A stretch of DNA of 64,000 nucleotides from JACKII01 sp965202745 (lineage in GTDB: Bacteria; Pseudomonadota; Alphaproteobacteria; Bin95), in the NCBI GenBank assembly GCA_965202745.1, contig CBDBCB010000015.1, positions 124,001 through 188,000 on the forward strand, given 5' to 3'. Shown here piece by piece: positions 16,314 to 26,152 of this stretch. Below the pieces are notes generated by a model. The model was not told the origin of the DNA. It worked only from the letters and a program-made list of their open reading frames with translations, and did no database searches. How positions within the stretch are numbered: the first letter of the stretch is position 1; the number at the start of each line of letters is the position of its first letter. Position numbers and translations under genes: made by a program.

Positions 16314-18041
16314 ATGGCCCCTCTCGACAGCAACACCACCACCATCCGCACCATTCCCGTCTACGAAGCCCTCGCGCAAGATATCAAGGCGATGGGCGTC
16401 GAGCAGGTCTTCGGCCTGATTAGCGACGACACCGCCCATTTCGGCGTGACGCTGGATGCGCTCGGCATCAAGTTCATCGGTGCCAGGCACGAGAACATCG
16501 CCATCGTCATGGCGGATGCCTGGGCGCAGGCGACCGGCAAGCTGGCTGTGGTCTGCGTTGGCCGCGGTCCGGCGCTGGCGAACGGATTGCATGGCGCGAC
16601 CTTCGCCAGCCGCACCGGCAACTCCATGCTCATTATTTACGGCGAGGCCCCGCTTGTGCCGCCGGGCGTCAACACCGGCGGCCCTGACTATAAGGGTCTG
16701 GATCAGGTCGGCGTGCTGCGCGCCGCCGGCATCAAGTCCTACATGCCGACCGCCGGCGGCCAGGCGCGCAAAATGCTGACCGATGCGGCGGCGGAGGCGG
16801 CACAGGGCCAGGCCATCGCCTACCTGATGCCAGTCAACGTGCAGCTTACCAGCGTGGAGATTCCGGCGGACGAACCGGCCATCGAGCCCATCTACGCCGA
16901 TCCCCTGCCCCGCCGTGCGGCCAAGCCAGCTTTGGACCAGACCATGGCCGCTGCCGCCGCAGTACTCGCCAGCGCAAAGAAACCGCTGATCCTGGCGGGC
17001 CGCGGTGCCTACCTCTCCGGCGCAAAGGACGCGCTGATCGCGTTGGCCGAGAAGACCGGCGCGCTGCTTTTCACCTCGGCCAAGGGCAAGGACCTGTTTC
17101 ACGGCCACCCGCTGAACCTCGGCATTATCGGCTCCTTCTCGCACTCCATGGCCAGGCGCATGGCGGGAGAGGCCGATTGCGTGCTGACCTTCGGCGCAGG
17201 GCTCAACATCCTGACCATGAGCTTTGGCGAGTCGCTGCCGCCGGTGCCGCTGATCCATGTGGACACGGTGCGCGCCAATATCAGTAAATGGACACCCGCT
17301 GATGTCTCAGTCGTCGGCGACGCCAAGCTGGTGGCGGAGCAGCTGACTGCCGCCGTCACCGACCGCACAGCTGCCGACAAGCCGTTCCACTCGGCCCAAA
17401 ATCTGGCAGCGATTGCGGCCTACGACATCGCCGAGGACTTCAACCCGGAGAACACCGCCCGAACGCTGGACCCCCGCTCCATGGCCGTCAAGCTGAACAA
17501 GATGCTGCCCGCCGAGCGCAACATGACCTATGACGGCGGCAACTTCCTGCTGGTCGTTCCTTATTTTGAGACGCCCGGCCCCGGCCACTTCAAGATGGTC
17601 AGCGACTTTGCCTCCATCGGCTTGGGCTTTGGCGCGGCCATGGGCTACGCCAAAGCCAGGCCAGACATTCCGACCGTGCTGGTCATCGGCGACGGCGGCT
17701 TCGCCATGACCATGGGCGAGTTGGAGACGGTGGTGCGCGAGGACCTGCCGATCATCGTCGTGCTGATGAACGACTGCGCCTATGGGGCGGAGGTGCACTT
17801 CCTGCGCCTGCGCCAATTGCCGGCTCAGAAGGCCTTCTTCCCTGACGTAGACTACGCGCCGATTGCCGAGGCATTGGGCTATGACGCGCACACGATCCGG
17901 AGCCTGGACCAGTTGGAAGCATTGCGCTCCACGATGGAAAATCCGGAAGGGCCGATCTTCCTCGACTGCAAGATCAACGCCGACGTCTGCGCGCCGTTCT
18001 TAAGTGAAATCGCAGCGGCGGACGCAAAGGCTTTTGGCTAA
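16314..18041 (+). CDS. Thiamine-pyrophosphate-dependent enzyme, acetolactate-synthase-like
   Basis: A 575-residue ThDP enzyme with three domains. The N-terminal pyrimidine-binding domain has the catalytic Glu in 'GARHENIAIVMADAWAQATG'. A central domain starts around 'ASAKKPLILAGRGAYLSGA'. The C-terminal pyrophosphate domain has 'IGDGGFAMTMGELETVVRED', the GDG motif leading to 'LMNDCAYGAE' for the Mg-ThDP. The family covers acetolactate synthase, benzoylformate decarboxylase, oxalyl-CoA decarboxylase and others. No regulatory subunit (ilvN) is adjacent, so a catabolic decarboxylase or lyase role is more likely than valine biosynthesis. It is followed by a TAXI-TRAP transporter on the same strand. 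Confidence 0.82.
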   Translation: MAPLDSNTTTIRTIPVYEALAQDIKAMGVEQVFGLISDDTAHFGVTLDALGIKFIGARHENIAIVMADAWAQATGKLAVVCVGRGPALANGLHGATFASRTGNSMLIIYGEAPLVPPGVNTGGPDYKGLDQVGVLRAAGIKSYMPTAGGQARKMLTDAAAEAAQGQAIAYLMPVNVQLTSVEIPADEPAIEPIYADPLPRRAAKPALDQTMAAAAAVLASAKKPLILAGRGAYLSGAKDALIALAEKTGALLFTSAKGKDLFHGHPLNLGIIGSFSHSMARRMAGEADCVLTFGAGLNILTMSFGESLPPVPLIHVDTVRANISKWTPADVSVVGDAKLVAEQLTAAVTDRTAADKPFHSAQNLAAIAAYDIAEDFNPENTARTLDPRSMAVKLNKMLPAERNMTYDGGNFLLVVPYFETPGPGHFKMVSDFASIGLGFGAAMGYAKARPDIPTVLVIGDGGFAMTMGELETVVREDLPIIVVLMNDCAYGAEVHFLRLRQLPAQKAFFPDVDYAPIAEALGYDAHTIRSLDQLEALRSTMENPEGPIFLDCKINADVCAPFLSEIAAADAKAFG

Positions 18042-18234
18042 TCAATGGCAATGCATACAGCGCCCGAACACAGCCCGCTACCAAAGGTTGAACTGCACCC
18101 AACCCCAGCGGCGGGTTCGCCGCATTGCGGCATGGCGTGTTTAACTTATGGTCTTATTTTGTAACTGCGCCGCAGGAAATTCGGATTGAGAACTGGCTCA
18201 AGTGCGACGCGATGAGAGAAAAAGGGAGTTACTT

Positions 18235-19242
18235 ATGCGTTTCCTCAAATCACTAACCATTGCCGCTGCGGCGGGCGCGCTTCTCGCGTCTGGCGTTGCA
18301 CAGGCTCAGGCGCCAAGCTTTTTCCGGATTGCCAGCGGTAGCGCTGGCGGTAACTACTTCCCCATGGCCGGCGTTCTCGCCAATGCCATTTCCAGCCCGC
18401 CCGGCTCCCGTCCCTGCGAGAAAGGCGGCCCCTGCGGCGTTCCCGGCCTGATCGCCATTGCGCAGTCCGCAAACGGCTCTGTCGCCAACGTCAACGCGAT
18501 CCAGTCCGGCGCTGCGGAGTCTGGTCTGGCGCAGTCCGACGTCGCCTATTGGGCTTATACAGGCACCGGCGTTTTCGACGGCAAGAAGAAGCTCGACAAG
18601 CTGCGCTTCATCGCCAGCCTCTATCCGGAGCACATCCACGTGGTGCTTCCGCGTGTGACCCCGGTTAAGACCCTAGCGGATATCAAGGGCAAGACTGTCG
18701 GTGTCGGCCTGCCGGCGTCCGGTGCTCAGGTTGGCGCACTGCTGATCCTGAACGCTGCCGGTCTGCACAAGAACGGCAACTTCTCTGCCGAGGAATTGAA
18801 CACCCAGCAATCGGCGGAGCGTATCCGCGACAACCAGCTTGACGCGTTCCTCACCGTGACCGGCGCGCCGTCCTCCGGCATCGCGCAATTGGCGTCGACC
18901 GCAGGCATGACCCTTCTGTCGATCCCCGACGACATTCAAAAGACTGTGATCGAAAAAGCGCCTTTCTATGGCTCTTCGCCGATCACCGCTGGCACCTACG
19001 AGGGTCAAACTGCTGATGTCAGCACTCTGGCTGTCGGCGCGCAGTGGCTGGTTTCTGCGGATCAGCCGGATGATCTCGTCTATGGCATCACCAAGGCGCT
19101 TTGGAGCGATACCACGGCCAAGCTGCTTCGCCACCACGCGAAGGGCAAGGACGTGACCTTGGATTCAGCATTGAAGGCGCGGGGCATTCCACTGCACCCG
19201 GGCGCTGAGCGCTTCTACAAAGAAGTCGGCCTGGTAAAGTAA
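18235..19242 (+). CDS. TAXI family TRAP transporter solute-binding protein (system 1)
   Basis: A 335-residue periplasmic binding protein. It starts MRFLKSLTIAAAAGALLASG with cleavage after AQA, preceded by AAAGGGAG. 'FFRIASGSAGGNYFPMAG' is the TAXI signature, close to TGxxGGxYY. 'SGLAQSDVAYWAY' and 'KGKTVGVGLPASGAQVGA' follow. It captures a carboxylate-type ligand, identity unknown, for the fused permease encoded 73 bp downstream. A strong hairpin terminator lies between the two genes, probably giving more binding protein than permease. Confidence 0.9.
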   Translation: MRFLKSLTIAAAAGALLASGVAQAQAPSFFRIASGSAGGNYFPMAGVLANAISSPPGSRPCEKGGPCGVPGLIAIAQSANGSVANVNAIQSGAAESGLAQSDVAYWAYTGTGVFDGKKKLDKLRFIASLYPEHIHVVLPRVTPVKTLADIKGKTVGVGLPASGAQVGALLILNAAGLHKNGNFSAEELNTQQSAERIRDNQLDAFLTVTGAPSSGIAQLASTAGMTLLSIPDDIQKTVIEKAPFYGSSPITAGTYEGQTADVSTLAVGAQWLVSADQPDDLVYGITKALWSDTTAKLLRHHAKGKDVTLDSALKARGIPLHPGAERFYKEVGLVK

Positions 19243-19265
19243 GTTCGGCTTCGGCTGATCAGAGG

Positions 19266-19295
19266 CGGGCGGCGTTTTCAAAACGCCGCCCGTTT
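19266..19295 (+). terminator. Intra-operon hairpin between binding-protein and permease genes (system 1)
   Basis: CGGGCGGCGTT pairs with AACGCCGCCCG around a small loop and is followed by TTTCCTTT. It lies 24 bp after the binding-protein stop and 20 bp before the permease start, so it probably acts as a partial terminator. Confidence 0.75.
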
Positions 19296-19315
19296 CCTTT
19301 GTATGCAGGTTTTTC

Positions 19316-21499
19316 ATGAGCGACACTGATCAAAGCCGCCTCGACGAACTGGAGGCGCGTTACGACCCGGAAATGGCATTCCGGCCAACCAGCAATTGGG
19401 TCCGCACCCTGGTGACGTGGCTGCTGGTAATCCTGGGTATTTATCATTTTTATACTGCTGGTTTTGGCATACCGGCAGAGCAGTGGCACAAGGCTATCCA
19501 TTTGGGCGGCGTGTTGTTTTTGGTATTCCTCGTCTTTGCCACGCGGCGGCGGTCAATCGATCCTGTAAATGCTCCCAAATCCTCGTGGCTATTCCCGGGC
19601 AAGATCGCCCTGATTGACTGGGCATTCGCCTTCGCAGCGCTGGCCAGCGCAATATACATCCCGCTGACGTTTACCGGCATCAATTGGAACATATTCGGCC
19701 ACACCATCCAGTTCGAAGAACTGAACTTTCGCATCGGCGCACCGAACATTTATGACATGGTGTTCGGCACCATCCTGGTTGTCTGCATTTTTGAAGGCGC
19801 GCGCCGCGCCATGGGCATCGTGCTGCCAATTATCGTCGGTATTTTCGTGCTCTATGCGCTGTTCGGCAATCTGTCGCCGATCCAGGTGCTGATCATCCCG
19901 GACGGCAGTTGGACCCAGTTGATCAACCATATCTACCTGACGACGGAAGGCATCTACGGCCCGCCGATCAAGGTGATTTCCACCGTCGTCTTCCACTTCG
20001 TGCTTTTCGGCGTGATCGCGCAGCGCATGGGGCTCGGCCAGTTCTTCATTGAGATATCCCAGTGCATTGCGGGCAGCCTGTCCGGCGGGCCGGCGAAGGT
20101 CTCGGTGCTATCCTCCTCCCTGTTCGGCACGATATCCGGCTCCTCTATCGCCAACACAGTTACCACCGGCTCTCTCACTATCCCCGCTATGAAGCGCATC
20201 GGCTACAAACCGCACTTCGCGGGCGCGGTAGAGGCCGCCAGCAGCACCGGCGGCCAGATAACGCCGCCAATCATGGGCTCCGCCGCCTTCCTGATGGTGG
20301 AGTTCCTGGAGATCCCATACACCACCATCATCGCCGCCGCCGCCACGCCCGCCCTGATGCACTACATCGCCGTGCTCGGCATGGTGCATTTCGAGGCGAA
20401 AAAGCTGGGCCTGCGCGGCATGAACAAGGATGAACTGCCGCGCTTCGTGCAGGTTCTGCGCGACGGCTGGACGACGCTGGTGCCACTGACCGTCCTCATC
20501 ACCGTCCTGTTCAGTGGCTTCACGCCCTATCTGGCAGCATTCTGGGGAATTTCGTCCTGCATTGGACTGGGCGCACCGCTTGTTGGCGTCGGGCTAATGG
20601 CAGTAATGGCCGCGCTCAATCCCGACTTCCTGTTGTTCTGGCCCTATTGGTGCCTGGGCCTGTCGGTCCTGCTGGGCTTCACCTTCCACAAGAAGAATAT
20701 GACCTGGCAGGAACTGCTGGACGCCGTCGCCATGGGCTCGAAATACGCCTTGGCGGTCGGCGCAGCAGCGGGTGCCGTCGGAATTGTGGTGGGGGTCATC
20801 ACCCTGACCGGCGTCACGTTCCGCCTGGGCTTCATGGTCAACCAGGGCGCGCTCAGCAGTGCCGAAACGGTTTACCAGTTGTTCTCCTTCCTGCCGTTTG
20901 AGCTGTTCGACCTCAACCAGGCGACCCTGTTCCTTTCGCTGGCCTATATCGCTATCGCCTGCGTTCTGATGGGCGCGGGCCTGCCGACAACCGCGCTCTA
21001 CATCATGCTTAGTGCCGTGGCGACACCTGCGCTCGGCAATCTGGGCGTACCCCCGCTCGCAGCGCACCTGTTCGTGCTCTACTACGGCGTGCTGGCGGAC
21101 ATCACGCCGCCGGTCTGCGTATCCGCCTATGCGGCAGGCGGTATCGCCGGAGCTAATCCCTTCAAAACCGGACTGACGGCCTTCAAGCTCGGCAATGCCA
21201 AGGTGATGGTGCCAATGGTGTTCTGCTATTCACCAGCCATGCTGATCGTCCTGGACGACTATTTCACCTGGCAGGAATACTTGCTGACCTCGGTCACTTG
21301 CATCATCGGCATTCTGATGCTCGGTGCGGCGCTGACGGGTTACCTGCTGCGGGAGATGTCCATGCCCTACCGGGTACTGCTGGGTGTTGCAGCCATCTTG
21401 ATGGTGGCACCGGACATGATTACGAACCTGTATGCACTCGGCATTGCCCTGCCGGTCCTGGTCAGCCAGGCGCTGGCCTTCCGGCGGGCGCCCAGTTAA
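19316..21499 (+). CDS. TRAP transporter fused permease (system 1)
   Basis: A 727-residue membrane protein with the small (DctQ-like) and large (DctM-like) TRAP subunits fused, as is normal for TAXI systems. The N-terminal quarter holds the four-helix part. The rest is the DctM domain, with 'GSLSGGPAKVSVLSSSLFG', 'SGSSIANTVTTGSLTIPAMK' and 'GGQITPPIMGSAAFLM' as hallmark loops. It imports the ligand of the upstream binding protein with a sodium or proton gradient. The gene ends 13 bp before the convergent Acr3 gene. Confidence 0.92.
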   Translation: MSDTDQSRLDELEARYDPEMAFRPTSNWVRTLVTWLLVILGIYHFYTAGFGIPAEQWHKAIHLGGVLFLVFLVFATRRRSIDPVNAPKSSWLFPGKIALIDWAFAFAALASAIYIPLTFTGINWNIFGHTIQFEELNFRIGAPNIYDMVFGTILVVCIFEGARRAMGIVLPIIVGIFVLYALFGNLSPIQVLIIPDGSWTQLINHIYLTTEGIYGPPIKVISTVVFHFVLFGVIAQRMGLGQFFIEISQCIAGSLSGGPAKVSVLSSSLFGTISGSSIANTVTTGSLTIPAMKRIGYKPHFAGAVEAASSTGGQITPPIMGSAAFLMVEFLEIPYTTIIAAAATPALMHYIAVLGMVHFEAKKLGLRGMNKDELPRFVQVLRDGWTTLVPLTVLITVLFSGFTPYLAAFWGISSCIGLGAPLVGVGLMAVMAALNPDFLLFWPYWCLGLSVLLGFTFHKKNMTWQELLDAVAMGSKYALAVGAAAGAVGIVVGVITLTGVTFRLGFMVNQGALSSAETVYQLFSFLPFELFDLNQATLFLSLAYIAIACVLMGAGLPTTALYIMLSAVATPALGNLGVPPLAAHLFVLYYGVLADITPPVCVSAYAAGGIAGANPFKTGLTAFKLGNAKVMVPMVFCYSPAMLIVLDDYFTWQEYLLTSVTCIIGILMLGAALTGYLLREMSMPYRVLLGVAAILMVAPDMITNLYALGIALPVLVSQALAFRRAPS

Positions 21500-21512
21500 C
21501 AGGACTCGCCCC

Positions 21513-22567
21513 CTACCGGAACCAGCGCTGGGCACGGTTGGCAAAGGCTACCAGCGATAGCATCACCGGCACCTCCACCAGCATGCCGACCACGGTCGCC
21601 AGCGCTGCCCTACTGTTCAGCCCGAACAGGGATATCGCAACGGCCACGGCTAATTCAAAGAAGTTGGACGTACCGATAAGCGCGCAAGGAGCCGCCACAT
21701 TGAACGGCACCCGCCAGAAATAGCAGCCGGCATAAGCGATAGCGAAGATGCCGTAGGACTGGATGATCAACGGTACCGCAATCAGCGCGATCAACAGCGG
21801 GTCAGCGACAATCACATGCCCCTGAAAGCCGAACAGCAGCACGACCATCGCCAGCAGGCCGATGACGGAAAAGGGCTTCACCTTGGCCGTGAAGGCATCC
21901 ACCGACGCCTGGCCACCCCCGCGCATTAGACTCGCACGAACGACGGCCCCCGCCGCCAGCGGTATGACCACGTAAAGGGCGACAGAGATCAGCCGCGTTT
22001 CCCACGGCACCACGATATCGGTGACGCCCAGCAGCAACGCCACGATCGGCGCGAATGCCACGATCATGATCAGATCGTTCACCGACACCTGCACCAACGT
22101 ATAAGTCGGATCCCCCTTGGTCATTTGAGACCAGACGAACACCATCGCGGTGCAGGGAGCGGCCCCCAGCAGGATCAGGCCCGCAATATATTGCTGCGCG
22201 TTCTCCGGCGAGATCAGGTCTGCGAACACCACCTCGAAAAATAGCACGCCGAGGCCAACCATGGTGAAGGGCTTGATGATCCAGTTGACGGCCAGCGTGA
22301 TGATCAGGCCCTGGGCCGGTCGCCGATATGGCTGAGACTGGCAAAGTCCACATTGACCATCATCAGAAAGATCATTGCCCAGATCAGTACGGCGACCACC
22401 AGATTGACCGACGCAACCTCCAGCGAGGCAAGGAAGCCGAACAGGCCGGGCATCGCGGTACCAAGCAGGATGCCGCCACCGATGCAAAGCGCGATCCAGA
22501 CGGACAACCATTTCTCAAAAAAACCAATCCCGCCCGTACTTTGCTGGGCTGTGTCGTTGCTGGTCAT
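21513..22567 (-). pseudogene. acr3: Acr3-type arsenite efflux permease, single frameshift
   Basis: The first 88 or so residues (MTSNDTAQQ..., two helices, 'MMVNVDFASLSHIGDRP') are in one frame. The remainder ('QGLIITLAVNWIIKPFTM', 'GLILLGAAPCTAMVFVWS', 'LIGTSNFFELAVAVAIS') is in another. The pieces join exactly if one C is added to the run at 22313-22315, giving GDRPQGLIIT. The conserved Cys of Acr3 (in 'AAPCTAMVF') is present. No arsR or arsC lies nearby. The gene sits between two TRAP transporter operons. It is either a recent loss-of-function allele or a sequencing error; everything else in the gene looks intact. Confidence 0.88.
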
Positions 22568-22862
22568 CGGATTGTTCCTGCTTTCGATCCGAACGTCGCT
22601 GAATACCTGCCAGAGATCACAGATATTTGCACGCATAGCCTTGCAAGCTTAGGTCGATTGCATCTCTCACGCAGCCACCTTCGACCATTAGAAACGGGGA
22701 GCCAGTTCCAGCGGAGAGGTGGCCTTGCCAATGCATTTTCACAAATTGATATGCCCTGTGCACATTGCCTTGCACTTCCTAGCACGCCCACCCTAGGATT
22801 GCCTCCGGACACCGCGGGTTCGCTGCAGGTGTAGAACAACAAACGAGGGAGGATCGTCCTCA

Positions 22863-24005
22863 ATGAAGCGTTTGATGAGCGCGGTGGCGGCAGCCGCTGT
22901 CATGGTCGGCACCGGCCTTGCAAATGCGGCAGACGTCAATCTGCCAAAGCAGCTGGTTACCACCGCTTACAACACCGGCACCAGTGGCTATAGCCAGATG
23001 GTCGCCGTCGGCAAGATGCTCCAGAACAAGTATGGCGTGAACTTGCGCGTGCTGCCCGGCAAGAACGACGTTGCCCGCCTCACGCCCGTGCGTGCCGGCA
23101 AGGCTCAGTTCACCGCAACCGGCTCTGACAGCGTTTACGCCCAGGAAGCCGTTTTCACCTTCGGCACCCAAAAGTGGGGACCAATGCCGGTCCGTCTGCT
23201 GGCCGTGAACCGCTCCAACGCCTGCACGGTGTTTGCGGTCGCCAAAGATACGGGCGTCGTCAATATGGCTGACCTGAAGGGCAAGCGCGTTGCCTGGGTG
23301 CGCGGCAGCCCGGCGCTCCAACTCGCGGCGGCGGCTTTGCTCGGCTATGCCAACCTTAGCTGGGATGACGTGCAGAAAGTTGAAGTCGGCGGTTGGGCAG
23401 CCTCAATCAACGGCATTATCGACGGCGACATTGACGCAGCGATCACCTCGTCCGGGTCTACCTTCATGCTGAAGATGGACGCGAGCCCCCGCGGTGTCAT
23501 CCATCCGCCGACACCGTTTGCGGACAAAGAAGGCTGGAAGCGCCTGCAGGCCACAGTGCCGTGGTATTACCCGCACACCTGCTCCGATGGTCCGGGCGTT
23601 GTCGGCGGCAGCCAGGAAAGCGTGTCTTCGATTTATCCGATCCTGATCTCCACCACCGACGTCAATGACGAGACCGCTTATGGCATGGTCAAGGCGATGA
23701 TGGAGAACAACGCCGACTACAAGGACGACGCACCGGGTGCCTATGCCTGGAAGGCGGATCGTCAGATTGAGGACTTCTACCTGCCGTCCCATCCGGGTGC
23801 TATCGCTTACTGGAAGGAAATCGGCATTTGGACGGACAAAGCGCAGGCCAACCAGGACGAGAAGATGCATCGTCAGTCTGTGCTGAAGCGTGCCTGGGAC
23901 GTCTACAACGGCACCCCAGCCGACGATTTCGACAAGGGCTGGATGAAGGCCCGCGCTGATGCCTTGACGGAAGCCGGCCTCGATCCGGTGTTTACCAGCT
24001 GGTAA
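22863..24005 (+). CDS. TAXI family TRAP transporter solute-binding protein (system 2)
   Basis: A 380-residue periplasmic binding protein. Its signal peptide is MKRLMSAVAAAAVMVGTGLA with cleavage after NAA, and a strong GAGGGAGGA lies upstream. 'TTAYNTGTSGYSQMVAVGKM' is the TAXI ligand loop and 'DLKGKRVAWVRGSPALQLAA' follows. It is longer than the system 1 protein and only distantly similar, so the two systems probably import different ligands. The 295-bp region upstream should contain its promoter; no confident -35/-10 pair was identified. Confidence 0.9.
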   Translation: MKRLMSAVAAAAVMVGTGLANAADVNLPKQLVTTAYNTGTSGYSQMVAVGKMLQNKYGVNLRVLPGKNDVARLTPVRAGKAQFTATGSDSVYAQEAVFTFGTQKWGPMPVRLLAVNRSNACTVFAVAKDTGVVNMADLKGKRVAWVRGSPALQLAAAALLGYANLSWDDVQKVEVGGWAASINGIIDGDIDAAITSSGSTFMLKMDASPRGVIHPPTPFADKEGWKRLQATVPWYYPHTCSDGPGVVGGSQESVSSIYPILISTTDVNDETAYGMVKAMMENNADYKDDAPGAYAWKADRQIEDFYLPSHPGAIAYWKEIGIWTDKAQANQDEKMHRQSVLKRAWDVYNGTPADDFDKGWMKARADALTEAGLDPVFTSW

Positions 24006-24021
24006 GCGAGAGCGCCAATCC

Positions 24022-24053
24022 AAGGGAGGGTGTACTGCACCCTCCCTTTTTGT
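24022..24053 (+). terminator. Intra-operon hairpin between binding-protein and permease genes (system 2)
   Basis: AAGGGAGGGTG and CACCCTCCCTT form a perfect 11-bp stem with the loop TACTG, followed by a T run. It lies 17 bp after the binding-protein stop and about 40 bp before the permease start. Confidence 0.85.
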
Positions 24054-24094
24054 TCATTTTCTCTTTGATCCCATTTTGAAGGCGTCACCGAACG

Positions 24095-26125
24095 ATGTCT
24101 GAATCCGGCCCGGCAACCGGGGATAACACCCCTCGCTATGAATCGACTGAGGTCGAAGACGTAGAAGTGCTCCGCTACCGGCGGCCCGGCCGGTTCTGGA
24201 TTGGGATGATGTTCGCACTCACGGTCATCGCACTAGCCTTGGCCATCAATCAGATCTTCCGCTTGAATTTCTTTAAGATCGCAACCGGCAATGTGCTGGT
24301 TTCCCAGCAGTATATGTATCTGATCCTCGGCACGATGGTGTCGATGGTCTTTATCCTGATGCCGCCTTTCAAATGCGCGAATATGTACAAGGTGCCGTTC
24401 TACGACATCATCTTGTTCCTCGGCACCTTGGTCATGACGGCCTATTTCACCTATTTCGGCCTCCAGATTAACATGGAGAGTTGGGAATATTCTTTTAACG
24501 CACCCGGCCATTCCCCCTACGTCGCGCTGGCTTTCTGGGCATTGATCCTGGAGGCAGGGCGCAGGGCAGGCGGTTGGTCCGTGTTCGCCGTCTGCGCGAT
24601 CATATCCACGTTTCCGCTTTATGCAGACCAGGTGCCGGACGCCATCCAGGGTGTCAGCAGCACGCTCCTGGAAACGGCTTCCTATCACATCTATTCCGAA
24701 GAAAGCGTCCTCGGCATTCCGATGCAGGCTTTTGCCATGCTGGTCTTCGGCTTCCTGCTTTTCGGCAACGCGCTCGTCTATACCGGCGGCGGTCAGTTCT
24801 TCATCAACCTTGCCTTCGCGCTGCTGGGCCATGTGCGCGGCGGCCCGGCCAAGGTGGCGATCTTCTCCTCCGGCCTGTTCGGCTCTATGAGCGGCGGTCC
24901 GATTACCAACGTGCTTACCACGGGCGCACTGACCATACCGGCGATGAAGCGCATCGGCGTTAGGGCCAAGACCGCCGGTGCCATCGAGGCATGCGCATCG
25001 ACCGGAGGCACGATGATGCCGCCGATCATGGGCGCAACGGCCTTTGTCATGGCGGATTTCCTGCAAGTCTCCTATGTGGACGTCGCTTTGGCCGCCGTCG
25101 TGCCGAGCGTGCTCTACTATCTGGGCCTCTACATGCAAATCGACGCCTACGCGGCGCAAAACAGTTTGAAAGGCTTACCGAAAGAAGAACTCCCGAAGAT
25201 TTGGGACGTCATCAAAGACGGTTGGTACTACATCTTCGCCTTCTTGCTGCTGGTCGTGATGCTGGTGGTCTGGTGGCGTGAGGCGCAAGCGCCGTTCTAT
25301 GCCACTGTCGTCCTGTTGGTCATCAACCAATTCAACAAGAAGTACCGGCTCAGTTGGAAGACGTTTAAGCAATATCTATTCGCCACCGGTGCATTGTTGG
25401 CCGAATTGGGCGGCTTGCTGGCTGCCGTCGGCCTGGTTGTCGGTGCACTACAGGCAACCGGGATGACCGGCTCCATCACCAATATTCTGGTGAACGTCGC
25501 AGGCGATGCACCGATCCTGCTATTGTTGATGGGTGCCCTGACGTCATTCATCCTGGGCATGGGCATGACGGTGACCGCCGCCTACATTTTTCTTGCCATC
25601 ATCCTAGCTCCCGCGTTGGTCCAGGTCGGCATGGAGCCAATGGCAGTGCACATGTTTGTGCTCTATTGGGGAATGCTCAGCTTCATCACGCCGCCGGTTG
25701 CGCTGGCTGCCTTCGCCGCAGCCTCCGTCGCCAAGTGTGAACCAATGGAGACCGGCGTGGAGGCGATGCGTATCGGCACGGTAATCTACTTCATTCCCTT
25801 CTTCTTTGTGTTCAATCCAGCCTTATTGCTGATCGGCACAACGGGCGAAATCATCATTGTTCTTGCAACCGCTCTGATCGGTATCCTGCTGGTGTCCGCA
25901 GGCCTGCAGGGCTATTTGATCAGTGCTGGCAGATTAAATTTCAATGTAGTGGGCGTCTTTGGACGTATCAGCCTTGTAATCGGCGGGCTGACTTTGGCGG
26001 CCCCCGGTGGCGGTATGTTGGGCATCAGTCATTGGGGCCTGGTAGCAGCGGCAATTGCCATTTCTGCCCCCGGTATCCTGATTGCCTATATTGGCGGCAG
26101 GACTGACAAGCGGGCAGCCGCGTAG
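24095..26125 (+). CDS. TRAP transporter fused permease (system 2)
   Basis: A 676-residue fused DctQM-type permease. 'HVRGGPAKVAIFSSGLFGSM', 'SGGPITNVLTTGALTIPAMK' and 'STGGTMMPPIMGATAFVMAD' are the same conserved loops as in system 1, and most of the protein is transmembrane helix. An N-terminal cytoplasmic stretch of about 35 residues is acidic. It is the partner of the upstream TAXI binding protein. The stop is followed at once by a hairpin shared with the end of the convergent CoA-transferase gene. Confidence 0.92.
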   Translation: MSESGPATGDNTPRYESTEVEDVEVLRYRRPGRFWIGMMFALTVIALALAINQIFRLNFFKIATGNVLVSQQYMYLILGTMVSMVFILMPPFKCANMYKVPFYDIILFLGTLVMTAYFTYFGLQINMESWEYSFNAPGHSPYVALAFWALILEAGRRAGGWSVFAVCAIISTFPLYADQVPDAIQGVSSTLLETASYHIYSEESVLGIPMQAFAMLVFGFLLFGNALVYTGGGQFFINLAFALLGHVRGGPAKVAIFSSGLFGSMSGGPITNVLTTGALTIPAMKRIGVRAKTAGAIEACASTGGTMMPPIMGATAFVMADFLQVSYVDVALAAVVPSVLYYLGLYMQIDAYAAQNSLKGLPKEELPKIWDVIKDGWYYIFAFLLLVVMLVVWWREAQAPFYATVVLLVINQFNKKYRLSWKTFKQYLFATGALLAELGGLLAAVGLVVGALQATGMTGSITNILVNVAGDAPILLLLMGALTSFILGMGMTVTAAYIFLAIILAPALVQVGMEPMAVHMFVLYWGMLSFITPPVALAAFAAASVAKCEPMETGVEAMRIGTVIYFIPFFFVFNPALLLIGTTGEIIIVLATALIGILLVSAGLQGYLISAGRLNFNVVGVFGRISLVIGGLTLAAPGGGMLGISHWGLVAAAIAISAPGILIAYIGGRTDKRAAA

Positions 26126-26128
26126 ATA

Positions 26129-26152
26129 GGGCGCTTAGCGCCCCTTTACTTT
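26129..26152 (+). terminator. Terminator of TRAP system 2
   Basis: GGGCGC-TTA-GCGCCC forms a hairpin followed by CTTTACTTT. It overlaps the last codons of the convergent CoA-transferase gene. Confidence 0.6.
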
